Source: Cytophagales bacterium (GTDB lineage Bacteria; Bacteroidota; Bacteroidia; Cytophagales; Spirosomataceae). From it: a DNA stretch of 50,483 bases. The stretch is taken from NCBI GenBank assembly GCA_013298865.1, contig JAAFJL010000014.1:1-50483 (forward strand), read 5' to 3'. The stretch's first letter is position 1. Each line of letters opens with the position of its first letter. Below are positions 42,369 through 50,483 of the stretch, piece after piece. The notes below the pieces were generated by a model that saw only the letters and a program-made list of their open reading frames with translations, was not told the origin of the DNA and ran no database searches. A program made the translations under genes and the position numbers.

Positions 42369-44030
42369 TTAAGCATATCGTTTTTTCCTAAAAAATTGCT
42401 GTAATAACCCTCCAATAATTAATAAAATCAGTGGAATTACTAAATTAACTCCTTGCCAATAGCCTTGTTCTTGCTCTAAAGCTGACTTGTCTAATGGTCG
42501 CAATTTTACAACTTTATTTCTGGCAGAAATTACACCATTTTCATCTAAAAGATAGTCCATAGCATTCATTACAAAATCTTTATTTGCAAAAGTATTGCCA
42601 GAATATTCGTCAAAACCCAAAGGTAATGGCTGATTATATTTTTTAGAAAAAGTATTAGTCGGAATATCCCCATCTGAACAAACTACAATTTTTGTTTCTT
42701 GCCCTTTTCCTTTAAAAGTCGCTGCTCTTGGGTCGTTAGGCAAAATTCTATTGTTGAAAAGTGACTCAAATTTCCCCTCCAACAAAACACTTATTGTCTG
42801 TACACCTGCTTTGTATTGATTTACATTTTGGTTTTTACTGGCAAAATTATAGCTCATTACGGCTGGGGCTTTCAGGAGTTGGGTATATTTAGAAGTCATC
42901 AACAAAGGAGTCTTCTTGATTCCGTCTGCTCTAACAGTGTCTAATGTACCTACATATTTTGTGTAAACGGCATCTAAGTTCCTGACAATCGGGGAGTTAC
43001 CATAATTATTGATTAACGGAAAATATTGCCACGGTATCATTTTGATATTGCTTTGATTGCCAAAATCACCAACATTCATTGGTATTGCAGCACACATTTG
43101 GGCATCTTTTATGAGGTTAAAGTTCAACCTAACGCCATATTTAAACAATAAGTCTTCTAAATTAATACTCATCGGTTGGCATAAACTTCCTTCTCTGGCA
43201 GCAGAATCAACTTTTACGGCATCAATAAAAAATAATGCTTTACCTCCATTCATGATAAATTGATCAATTTTGTATTTATCAGAATCATCAAAATTTTGGT
43301 CGGGTTTCATGACAAAAATAGCGTCTAAGCCCGACAAAGAATCCGATTTCTTGAGGTCAACTGGGTATAAATCGTAGTTTTTTTTGAGCGTTGTAATCAG
43401 GTCAATCTGATTCACGTAGGGCAAGCGACTGTATTCAACAAAAAAACCAATTTTCTTTTTTTCTTGAATCGTCAATTGCTTTATTGCCGAAGCTAATTGA
43501 TACTCTACATTTTCATTGGATTGATTCAGAACTTCCTGCATAGAACTCATTTTATTTCCTTTCAGTAATAAAACACCTAACTCACGGTCTTGATAGGTAA
43601 TGACAGCCCCAGGCAATATTCTACTCCGAGAACTTTTTCCTTCTTCTTTAAAATTAATGTCTGCTGGTAGAATTCCTTTTTCAACTATTTCTATAAACTT
43701 TTGATTGCGTTTTTTTTCGTCTTTTATTTCAGCATTAATGTCAACGAAAACGTATTTGATGTTCTTCCCACCATATATTTTGAATTCGTCCAAAGTTTCC
43801 CTGACCGACGTTTCTAATCTCCTGAAATCTGCTGGAAGGCTTTTGCCTGTTAGATAAACCTTTACAAAAACCTCGTCTTCAAGATTTTTTAATAAATTTT
43901 GAGTGGCATCAGAAATTGTATATCGTTTTTCTTGGGTAAGGTCTAATCTGAAAAAGAAGCGGTTGGTCAAAAGATTCAACCCAACGATACCAGCTATGAC
44001 AAGAACAATTTGAAGGATTTTATTTTTCAT
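42369..44030 (-). CDS. gldG: Gliding-associated ABC transporter substrate-binding protein GldG
   Basis: A 553-residue membrane protein with an N-terminal helix (about 5-20) followed by LTNRFFFRLDLTQEKRYTISDATQNLLKNLEDEVFVKVYLTG, the signature opening of GldG, and a C-terminal helix (about 528-545, NLVIPLILLIIGGLLQQFF). The periplasmic part carries YQDRELGVLLLKG, YQLASAIKQLT and KIGFFVEYSRLPYV segments typical of this ABC-type auxiliary transport protein family. GldG works with GldA and GldF in Bacteroidota gliding motility. gldF is not adjacent: upstream is the PpiD-like gene, so gldF and gldA must be elsewhere if present. The gene precedes dnaN, 128 bp away. Confidence 0.93.
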   Translation of the reverse strand: MKNKILQIVLVIAGIVGLNLLTNRFFFRLDLTQEKRYTISDATQNLLKNLEDEVFVKVYLTGKSLPADFRRLETSVRETLDEFKIYGGKNIKYVFVDINAEIKDEKKRNQKFIEIVEKGILPADINFKEEGKSSRSRILPGAVITYQDRELGVLLLKGNKMSSMQEVLNQSNENVEYQLASAIKQLTIQEKKKIGFFVEYSRLPYVNQIDLITTLKKNYDLYPVDLKKSDSLSGLDAIFVMKPDQNFDDSDKYKIDQFIMNGGKALFFIDAVKVDSAAREGSLCQPMSINLEDLLFKYGVRLNFNLIKDAQMCAAIPMNVGDFGNQSNIKMIPWQYFPLINNYGNSPIVRNLDAVYTKYVGTLDTVRADGIKKTPLLMTSKYTQLLKAPAVMSYNFASKNQNVNQYKAGVQTISVLLEGKFESLFNNRILPNDPRAATFKGKGQETKIVVCSDGDIPTNTFSKKYNQPLPLGFDEYSGNTFANKDFVMNAMDYLLDENGVISARNKVVKLRPLDKSALEQEQGYWQGVNLVIPLILLIIGGLLQQFFRKKRYA

Positions 44031-44076
44031 TTTTAAGGGAAAATGGCTTTGATATTTATTAGGTATTTGGCATTTA

Positions 44077-44156
44077 GCTATTGGCGTTTGGCTTTAAAAT
44101 AAAGTTTTAAAGCCAATTGTAATTGTCCTAACAGCCAAGTGCCAAACACCAATAGC
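44077..44156. repeat. nested inverted repeat between ppiD-like and gldG
   Basis: GCTATTGGCGTTTGGC (44077-44092) pairs with GCCAAACACCAATAGC (44141-44156), one mismatch. Inside it TTGGCTTTAAAA (44088-44099) pairs exactly with 44105-44116. It belongs to the same class of quasi-palindromic spacers as those at 2863, 4106 and 37844. Confidence 0.78.
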
Positions 44157-44192
44157 AAAATTACGACAGCCAAACGATACACAAATCTACAA

Positions 44193-44220
44193 AAAAAGCA
44201 CTTCCGAAGAAGTGCTTTTT
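44193..44220 (-). terminator. intrinsic terminator after the PpiD-like gene
   Basis: AAAAAGCACTTC (44193-44204), loop CGAA, GAAGTGCTTTTT (44209-44220). It lies 21 bp past the stop on the minus strand, so gldG likely needs its own promoter. Confidence 0.9.
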
Positions 44221-44241
44221 CAATGCTAATAACGAAATATC

Positions 44242-46359
44242 TTAATAGAATCTTGCTCTATTATCAGAAATCTTTGCATTGTCTTTGATAGCTTGGTTAA
44301 TCAAGAATGGAATATTCTGAACAGCTGCCATACGAGCAGTATTTTTATAAGCTGATAAATCTGCAATTGCAGGGGCTGGTGCTGCACTTACTGTTTCCAT
44401 AATGAAAATACCACCTTCTCCTTTAAATGGCTTTGATTTCTGACCAGCTTTTTGTCCGAAAGCCTTACCTAAAGCTGTTGGGTCTGCACCTGCACTTGTC
44501 AACACACCAGAGGCTAAAGTAATATCATTGGCAGTTTCTACTAAAGCACCCGCACCATATTTCTGAGCCATTTGCTCTAAAGTTCCTGTCAAACCAGACA
44601 TCTTTTTCAAGATTTGCTCTGCTTTCAATTCGCTTCTTACTTTCGCTGTTAATTGGTCACGGAAGTCTTCAACTGTTACTTTGTCCTTGTCTGTTTGCCC
44701 TGTCAGCGTTGCGATAATATACTGGTTATCAATCTGGAAAGCCTCTGAAACATCACCAATGTTACGGTCAGAATTAAACGCCCATTTAACAACTTCACGA
44801 GCAGATCTCAAACTACTGAAACTTGTAGCACCTTCTGCAACACGGTCTGCACGCAACATGATTAATGACTTATCTTTTTTCAAAGATGCTTCAAAAGCCG
44901 CCTTTGTTGTATTTGCTGCTGCAAAAGCATCTGATTTACGCAAAACTTCATCCATTGTAGCTTGGCTTGGAGCAATATTTCTATTGATTGCTGCCAATTT
45001 ATAAGCAGTATTAGTTTTTGCTTCAGTTACTTTGATGATGTGATAACCATAGTCAGTCTCAACGATTCCTGGTACTAAACCTGTTCCGCTCATGCCAAAA
45101 ACAGCATTGTCAAACGGCTTCATCATCATGCCTGATTTGAATGGACCTAAATCTCCACCTCTTTGGGCAGAACCTTGGTCTGTGCTGTATTGTTGTGCCA
45201 ACATTTCAAAATTCGCACCACCTTTGATTTGTGTAAGTACTCTTTCTGCTTGCATACGTGCAGCAACTTTTACCGAATCTGTGGCAGTCTTACCTGCTGC
45301 AATCAAGATATGACTTGCACGAGCAGTAAATACTGTATCTTTCTTGATACCACCATATTTGTAGATTGAATAAGTACTACCATTTTTGAATGGACCATAA
45401 ATACCACCTACATTAAACGTTCCAATTTGTCCTTTTACAGATTCTGGCAATTCAGACGCAGTTACATAATAAGGAGTTTTTATGTCCGAATTCATGATAG
45501 CAAAAGCTGAATCATTTTTAGATACTGCCAATTCTTTTGCCAAATTCTTGATTTCTGTATAAAAAGATGCCGTATCATTCTTTGAAGGAATCACAGGGAA
45601 AGTTACGTATTGTAACGAACGAGTGTTTTCTCCTTTGAAATCGTCTTTGTGGGCATCCAAATATTTTTGCAAATCTGAATCTGATACCTTCACAGTTGAA
45701 TCAACAATTGAATAAAAAGGAACGTACATATATCTTACGCTTGCCTTTGCTGTCTGAGCAGCATATTCTTTCTGAGCTTCTGCGTTAGTTGTGAAAGTTG
45801 ACATACGCAACAAGTTTTCATACTTTGTACGTACACGATTTTGGCTAATGCTTTTCTCGAAATCAACCCATGCTTTTTGTTGCTCTGGTTTCATTTTCTT
45901 GAAGCCTTTCAAAAACTCAACTACAAATTGCTTGTCGAACTGACCAGTCTGTGGATTTGTAAATTGCTGACGAACTGAAGGGTCAATGTTATTTCCTTGA
46001 ACCATGTCAGTCAATTCTTCTGGAGAAACTGCTAATCCTAAAGCATTGAATTCTTTTTGGTATGCAATTTCTAAAATTTGCTGATTCCAAACTTGGTCAC
46101 GAATTTGAGCCATTTCTTGCTCATTTGCACTACGACCAGACTGAGCTGTGTAATTTTGAGCCTGAGCTTCAACTTGTTTTTGAAAATCTTGAAACATGAT
46201 TGTTTCACCTGCGATTTCACCTAATTTTTGAGAATTTCCACCAAAAAATTTAGAATTTCCCGAAAATATATCTCCCCCAATGAGGAACAGAACCAAACTA
46301 ATAGCAATTGCCGCTGCTGCAATTCCTGATTTCTCTCTAATTTTTGTAATTAATGCCAT
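44242..46359 (-). CDS. PpiD/SurA-like periplasmic chaperone with parvulin domain
   Basis: A 705-residue inner-membrane-anchored folding factor. An N-terminal helix (about 12-30, IAAAAIAISLVLFLIGGDIF) tethers it. Then comes a SurA_N-type chaperone region (about 40-330, with NEQEMAQIRDQVWNQQILEIAYQKEFNALGLAVSPEELTDMV) and a parvulin peptidyl-prolyl isomerase domain (about 345-450: ARASHILIAAG, QYSTDQGSAQRGGDLGPFKSGMMMKPFDNAVFGM, VETDYGYHIIKVTE). A second, weaker PPIase-like domain may follow. PpiD-type proteins assist folding of newly exported outer-membrane proteins, needed in a cell with as many barrels as this window shows. It has its own terminator and precedes gldG. Confidence 0.93.
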   Translation of the reverse strand: MALITKIREKSGIAAAAIAISLVLFLIGGDIFSGNSKFFGGNSQKLGEIAGETIMFQDFQKQVEAQAQNYTAQSGRSANEQEMAQIRDQVWNQQILEIAYQKEFNALGLAVSPEELTDMVQGNNIDPSVRQQFTNPQTGQFDKQFVVEFLKGFKKMKPEQQKAWVDFEKSISQNRVRTKYENLLRMSTFTTNAEAQKEYAAQTAKASVRYMYVPFYSIVDSTVKVSDSDLQKYLDAHKDDFKGENTRSLQYVTFPVIPSKNDTASFYTEIKNLAKELAVSKNDSAFAIMNSDIKTPYYVTASELPESVKGQIGTFNVGGIYGPFKNGSTYSIYKYGGIKKDTVFTARASHILIAAGKTATDSVKVAARMQAERVLTQIKGGANFEMLAQQYSTDQGSAQRGGDLGPFKSGMMMKPFDNAVFGMSGTGLVPGIVETDYGYHIIKVTEAKTNTAYKLAAINRNIAPSQATMDEVLRKSDAFAAANTTKAAFEASLKKDKSLIMLRADRVAEGATSFSSLRSAREVVKWAFNSDRNIGDVSEAFQIDNQYIIATLTGQTDKDKVTVEDFRDQLTAKVRSELKAEQILKKMSGLTGTLEQMAQKYGAGALVETANDITLASGVLTSAGADPTALGKAFGQKAGQKSKPFKGEGGIFIMETVSAAPAPAIADLSAYKNTARMAAVQNIPFLINQAIKDNAKISDNRARFY

Positions 46360-46797
46360 GCTTTCTTTTAAAAATTTAATTTATCAGTTCAAAACTGGGT
46401 GAATTTCTGTTTGAGTATCCGTCAGTTATAATAATGATTAGTAAGGAAACGAATAAAACCTCGTAATTTCAGACAAAAGAACCGCAAAATAATCACATTC
46501 TAAGCTAATATCAAAATAAGGTTTTGAATCATTCATTATATTTAGCTTTTACAAAAGCCTTGCCAAGTTCTTTTTTGTATGAAAACGGGGCATTTTCCTG
46601 ACCTATGTCATTAAAATATGAGAAAATTTATACTTTTTAAGAAAATCGCTCAAATTTCTATTAATTAGCTTCAAAAAGGCGTTACCTAATTGGTACTTTT
46701 CCGTCTTCAAGATAGATGAAGTTGTTTAAACAGCTTCGATATAAATAACCACCTCAATAACTAAACCCATAATATTTGTTCAGAAAACTACTAATTT
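46360..46797. other. 438-bp AT-rich divergent intergenic region
   Basis: It lies between the PpiD-like gene (minus) and FecR gene (plus) and must hold both promoters. I see no complete TTTG/TAnnTTTG pair, no strong hairpin and no credible small gene. Confidence 0.55.
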
Positions 46798-47652
46798 ATG
46801 TTGAATGTTGATTACATAATGTTGACCAAGCATTTTTCAAATAAAACCTCTCCAGAAGAAGAGGTGCTATTGAAAAATTGGCTTGATTCTAACGAAGTCA
46901 ACCAAAAGACTTATCACAGACTCAAAAGAGTTTGGCTTGAAAGTGCCGCTCCACCGATTCCTCGTGAGGTATTTGCAGAAAGAAATGCCTGGAAAAAAGT
47001 AATGGTGAAGATTGAAGCCGAAGATTTGGCAGTAAAAAAAAAGCTCAATGGTAGGCTATTTTATTTCCAAAATTTTTCAATAGCAGCAAGTATTCTACTG
47101 GTCTTGGGACTCATCGCCTACAAAGCATATTTCTACAATCCACTGATTACAACTACTAATGAGACTGCAAGTACTCAGGAAGTAACCCTGCAAGATGGTT
47201 CTTTGGTGAAATTAATGCCCAAAGCAACGCTTAGTTATCACAAACGCTTTTCAGATTCTTTGCGATTAGTTAACCTTGAAGGCGAGGCATTTTTCAATAT
47301 TTCTCGAAACGAAAATAAACCTTTTAGGGTGATTTCTGGAGATGGAAAAACGCAGGTTTTGGGAACTTCATTTCTCATAAAACACTCTTCAGAAGAAATA
47401 GGCTTAGAAGTAGCCACTGGAAAAGTAAGTTTAGGGTCGATTAAAACGGGATTAGAATTAGTTGTAAATGCGGGTGAAAAAGTAGTATTGAAAGGCGGAG
47501 TAATCGAAAAAATACTTCCGCCCACGCCTCCACCACCGCCACCTGTAAAAAAGAAAATGAAGGCGAAGAAAAAGAAGAAAAAAGTTCGTAAAGTTATAGA
47601 ACCATACTACGACCCAGATGTAATTTATATTTGGGACGGAAGTCTGAAATAA
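46798..47652 (+). CDS. FecR-domain protein with Pro/Lys-rich C-terminal tail, no sigma factor beside it
   Basis: A 284-residue protein. Residues about 8-50 form the N-terminal FecR/anti-sigma helical segment (MLTKHFSNKTSPEEEVLLKNWLDS...TYHRLKRVWLES), 93-112 is a membrane helix, and 125-210 is the FecR domain (VTLQDGSLVKLMPKATLSYHKRF, VNLEGEAFFNISRNENKPFRVISGDGKTQVLGTSFLIK). The tail is unusual: PPTPPPPPP at 241-249, then a run of Lys/Met/Ala (251-266), then IEPYYDPDVIYIWDGSLK. Pro-rich followed by Lys-rich sequence is reminiscent of TonB linkers. Normal FecR proteins accompany an ECF sigma gene and a TonB-dependent transducer; neither is adjacent, so the partner is unknown. The ATG at 46798 or a TTG nearby is likely. 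Confidence 0.85.
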   Translation: MLNVDYIMLTKHFSNKTSPEEEVLLKNWLDSNEVNQKTYHRLKRVWLESAAPPIPREVFAERNAWKKVMVKIEAEDLAVKKKLNGRLFYFQNFSIAASILLVLGLIAYKAYFYNPLITTTNETASTQEVTLQDGSLVKLMPKATLSYHKRFSDSLRLVNLEGEAFFNISRNENKPFRVISGDGKTQVLGTSFLIKHSSEEIGLEVATGKVSLGSIKTGLELVVNAGEKVVLKGGVIEKILPPTPPPPPPVKKKMKAKKKKKKVRKVIEPYYDPDVIYIWDGSLK

Positions 47653-47660
47653 GAAAATGT

Positions 47661-47699
47661 ATCAAAAAGGGCAATCGAATTTCGATTGCCCTTTTTGAT
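47661..47699. terminator. bidirectional intrinsic terminator
   Basis: ATCAAAAAGGGCAATCGAA (47661-47679), a single T, then the exact 19-nt complement (47681-47699), between the convergent FecR and YncE/phosphoesterase genes. In the RNA the innermost bases would open to form a small loop. Confidence 0.92.
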
Positions 47700-47746
47700 T
47701 TCTCTCTCAGAAAAGCGTATTACAATTCCCAAACATCGAAAACTCT

Positions 47747-50483
47747 TCATTTCTTCTTCTTTTTAGTTTTGTACAACCTCGGATTTGATTGAAATTCCTT
47801 GGATTCGAGCATTTTTTTATCTTCTTCTTCTCGGTCTTTATGCAAAAAATCATCATCGTCCAGGGCAGGGGTTTCTTTCAATGCTTTCCAATCAAATTTT
47901 TCATCAATCGGTGTGAGGGCTTTTTTGGGGTCAAAAATTCTTGGGTCAACTGGCTGTGCATCGTAGGGTGTGAAGTCAGGTTCATTCGTGAAAAAATCTG
48001 AAAGGTCTGTTGCCCCTGCATCGTATTGGTTGAGGTACGGAATGCCAAAAATATTCCAAAATGTCTTGAATAAACTGCCAAAACTATAATGCTGATGCGA
48101 GAAATAATTTTTCTTCACAAAAGGAGAGTAAACCTGTAAAATACTTCGGTGTGCATCCACATGGTCAATGCCACCCTGAGAATCGTCTTCTGTTACAAAA
48201 ATTGCCATGTTTTTCCAATAAGGCGTATGGCTCAGAAATTCTACTACTCTACCCAAAGCCAAATCATTGTCCGCCATATAACTTTCTCTGAACGGAAATC
48301 CAGCCTTCGGACGCTCGCCCGCACCGTGGTCATTGGGCAACATTAGTGGCAAAAATTGGGGTATTGTTTTACCTTCGCCCATAAATTTTTCCTTGAATTC
48401 TTGCATGAAAACAGAGGTTCTGTACTGGTCTGGAATTGCCATATTGTAAGTTGGAAATCGCCAAGAAGTATTTCGCCACATAGGGTCTGGCGAAGGATAA
48501 TTGACCGAATACAATTCACCGCCAACTTTTAAGGTAGAATCATTAAAACTGCCTGCATCTTGTTCGGTGGTGAAGCCAAAATTGTAGAAAGAAACGCCAT
48601 TTCGTTCGCAATGTTCCCACATAGAACCATCCTGATTGTAGTCTTCTGGGTAAAAACTTCCTGACGAACCCGTCATTGAGAATCTACCTGGGGCATCAGA
48701 TTCTGGTTTATATTCTCGCTTGCCTCCATACGCTGCGGAGGTATGAGTTTCGACCCATTCGTTAGGGTAAACATTTGATAACCAGCGATGTCCATCTGCG
48801 GAATGGTCTGCATCAACATAGAAATTATCTGCCGTTCCAAAACGTTTTGCTAATGCCAAATGATTAGGCATCACTGTAGATTTCCTTACAGTAAAATTTC
48901 CTGCTTTATTTTTGAAGGTTTGGTCTTTGCCGTATCGAGCCAAAGCTGGTTCGCCGTTTCCATTTTTTAGCTGCCCAAAAACTTCATCATAAGTTCGATT
49001 TTCTTTCGAGATAAAAACGATATATTTTATCGGACTTTCTTTTTCTTTTGGGAAAACTGGAATCGGATTTAGTGTTTTTTCTGCTATGTTTTTATCATAT
49101 TTTTCAAACAAAAAATTTTGCTGAATCACTCTTTCTGTTAGATTTTTTAGCTCTGAATCTTGCGGAATATCCAAAACTGTTACCGAACCTTTCATCAATG
49201 AACCAATGTAGCTTCCTTCTTCGCCCATCTTGAAATTTTTGCCTCCATTTGGTCCGCTTCCGAAACCCTTGGCGTTGGCTACAACTAACTTTTTACCATC
49301 TAAACTCACCGCTAATTTCGATGGAAACCAGCCTACGGGCAAATGCCCAACAACCTTCATACTCGGAACATCAACCACTCCGACCGCATTAATTCCAGAT
49401 TCTGCCACGTATAAACGTTTATTGTCTGGCGAAAGAGCCAAGCCAAAAGGAATGATTCCTTTCCAGTTTTTTAATCTGCTATCTATTTGTAAATCAATAT
49501 GTTGAATAATTTTATTTGACAAAATATCAATTACAGAAACATTGTCATTGTTGGCATTACTCACGAAAACGTACTGGTCGGTTGCTACAATTGAGTTCGG
49601 ACTTGAACCACCAACTGCTGGGATTCCTTCAATTTTTTCTCCTACCAAAACTCCCGTTTTTATCTTAGCGATATTCGTGATTTTGTCTGAAATTTGATAC
49701 GCCCAAACCGAAAAAGATTCGGGAGTGTTTGGGTCACCGAGGGCAGGAACTTCCAGATTTCCAATGCTTGTTCCTTCTTTCATTTCCTTGGTATTGTAGC
49801 CAAAAGCAGGTTTTTTCAAGTACGTTTCTTTGGGATTTTTTTTGTCTATGCCTTTCACAAAACTGTATTCAAACATTCCGACGTTGGCAACAAAAACCTT
49901 CTTCTCGTCTGGCGAAAGTGTGATACCAAAGGGATAACGACCCGTGGGAACATTATTGGTAACCTGTTTTTTCAAGACATCAATTACCAACATTCTGAAA
50001 CCAATTTGGTCAACCGCATAGATTTTTGAGCCATCTTTTGTCATGACCATTTCGCCAATGTAAGCGTCATTATATTTGCCTCCACAATCAATTGTTCCTA
50101 CTTTTTTATTGGTCTGAATTTCAAAAATATGAATCTTATTGGTCTGTCCACCAGCCACATATACGTACCGATTATCAGGCGAAATACACACACCCATGAA
50201 GACCGCAGCCAACAAATCGTCATCTGTTTGGGCAGTTTTGGGTATTTGAGAAATGATTGGATTTTCTGAAAAAATATTTTGTAAGATACTGATAGAGAAT
50301 GGATTAGTGCCTGAATTGGCAGTTACGATTGTCTTTCCATCTGGACTCATGACCAAGCCATACGGATGCGGAGCGATGCGATAAGTTTTGCCTAAAGGTT
50401 TAATAATTCTACCATTTGGAATCACAGTTTCGCCCATTGGATTGATTTCACAAAAACGATTTCCAGCAGGAGTTTTAATAAGC
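47747..50483 (-). CDS. YncE-like propeller / phosphoesterase fusion, 5' end outside the window
   Basis: The frame stays open to the right edge (reading L-I-K-T-P-A-G-N-R-F before an internal Met at 50437), so the start is missing; at least 911 residues are present. The first half is a seven-bladed YncE/SMP-30-like propeller (PHPYGLVMSPDGKTIVTANSG, SPDNRYVYVAGGQTNKIHIFE, VPTGRYPFGITLSPDEKKVFVAN, VSLDGKKLVVANAKG). The second half is an acid-phosphatase-like phosphoesterase: YIVFISKENRTYDEVFG, NFYVDADHSADGHRW, FVTEDDSQGGIDHVDAHRS, with the Glu/Asn/Arg/Asp/His ligands of the alkaline phosphatase-like fold. A basic tail (KTKKKKK) ends the protein. This bifunctional layout is common in Bacteroidota; the substrate is unknown. 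A signal peptide probably lies beyond the edge. Confidence 0.9.
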   Translation of the reverse strand, partial: LIKTPAGNRFCEINPMGETVIPNGRIIKPLGKTYRIAPHPYGLVMSPDGKTIVTANSGTNPFSISILQNIFSENPIISQIPKTAQTDDDLLAAVFMGVCISPDNRYVYVAGGQTNKIHIFEIQTNKKVGTIDCGGKYNDAYIGEMVMTKDGSKIYAVDQIGFRMLVIDVLKKQVTNNVPTGRYPFGITLSPDEKKVFVANVGMFEYSFVKGIDKKNPKETYLKKPAFGYNTKEMKEGTSIGNLEVPALGDPNTPESFSVWAYQISDKITNIAKIKTGVLVGEKIEGIPAVGGSSPNSIVATDQYVFVSNANNDNVSVIDILSNKIIQHIDLQIDSRLKNWKGIIPFGLALSPDNKRLYVAESGINAVGVVDVPSMKVVGHLPVGWFPSKLAVSLDGKKLVVANAKGFGSGPNGGKNFKMGEEGSYIGSLMKGSVTVLDIPQDSELKNLTERVIQQNFLFEKYDKNIAEKTLNPIPVFPKEKESPIKYIVFISKENRTYDEVFGQLKNGNGEPALARYGKDQTFKNKAGNFTVRKSTVMPNHLALAKRFGTADNFYVDADHSADGHRWLSNVYPNEWVETHTSAAYGGKREYKPESDAPGRFSMTGSSGSFYPEDYNQDGSMWEHCERNGVSFYNFGFTTEQDAGSFNDSTLKVGGELYSVNYPSPDPMWRNTSWRFPTYNMAIPDQYRTSVFMQEFKEKFMGEGKTIPQFLPLMLPNDHGAGERPKAGFPFRESYMADNDLALGRVVEFLSHTPYWKNMAIFVTEDDSQGGIDHVDAHRSILQVYSPFVKKNYFSHQHYSFGSLFKTFWNIFGIPYLNQYDAGATDLSDFFTNEPDFTPYDAQPVDPRIFDPKKALTPIDEKFDWKALKETPALDDDDFLHKDREEEDKKMLESKEFQSNPRLYKTKKKKK

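Overview
The window looks like a chromosomal segment of an AT-rich member of the Bacteroidota, most likely in the Cytophagales. The evidence is a SusC/SusD pair, a gliding-motility GldG homologue beside dnaN, a FecR-type anti-sigma protein, FG-GAP/ASPIC-UnbV lipoproteins, many outer-membrane beta-barrels whose signal peptides end in ...AQ, and promoter boxes of the Bacteroidota TAnnTTTG type. No rRNA, tRNA, CRISPR array, prophage or complete insertion sequence was seen.

Layout. 1-5.7 kb (+): the 3' part of a DUF1501 protein, a GH29 alpha-L-fucosidase, a Tat-exported beta-propeller and a membrane c-type cytochrome with C-terminal leucine-rich repeats. 5.8-12.7 kb (mostly +): a single-gene AAA ATPase-DUF4435 protein resembling the PARIS anti-phage components, small beta-barrels, DUF3592, DUF481, an unknown exported protein and an aldo/keto reductase, separated by several palindromic repeats. 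12.8-25.5 kb (-): SusC, SusD, two giant FG-GAP/ASPIC-UnbV lipoproteins, a VOC protein and an unknown gene. 26.3-32.9 kb: a three-part FAD/Fe-S dehydrogenase, a Crp/Fnr regulator, an ABC exporter, a small acidic helical protein and a lipoprotein cyclophilin. 33.0-36.9 kb (-): a compact operon of a 54-codon gene, DUF6169 and NUDIX, then a BtuB-like receptor under a cobalamin riboswitch. 37-41 kb: TerC, a beta-barrel, a sterol-desaturase-family enzyme, an FAD monooxygenase and a GxxExxY protein with altered motif residues. 41.1-46.4 kb (-): dnaN, gldG and a PpiD/SurA-like periplasmic chaperone. 46.8-50.5 kb: an orphan FecR protein with a Pro/Lys tail and a YncE-propeller/phosphoesterase fusion running off the right edge.

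The most unusual content is not a gene cassette. The intergenic DNA is full of perfect or near-perfect AT-rich palindromes and short tandem repeats. Similar sequence has entered functional positions: the peripheral loop of the cobalamin riboswitch, and (in frame) the linker of the FAD/Fe-S dehydrogenase. A 162-bp MITE-like element with 26-bp terminal inverted repeats lies between a candidate btuB promoter and the riboswitch. Two gene-level candidates deserve follow-up: the AAA-DUF4435 protein and the 54-codon/DUF6169/NUDIX operon.

All assignments come from reading motifs by eye. No database search was run, so family names are given with graded confidence.
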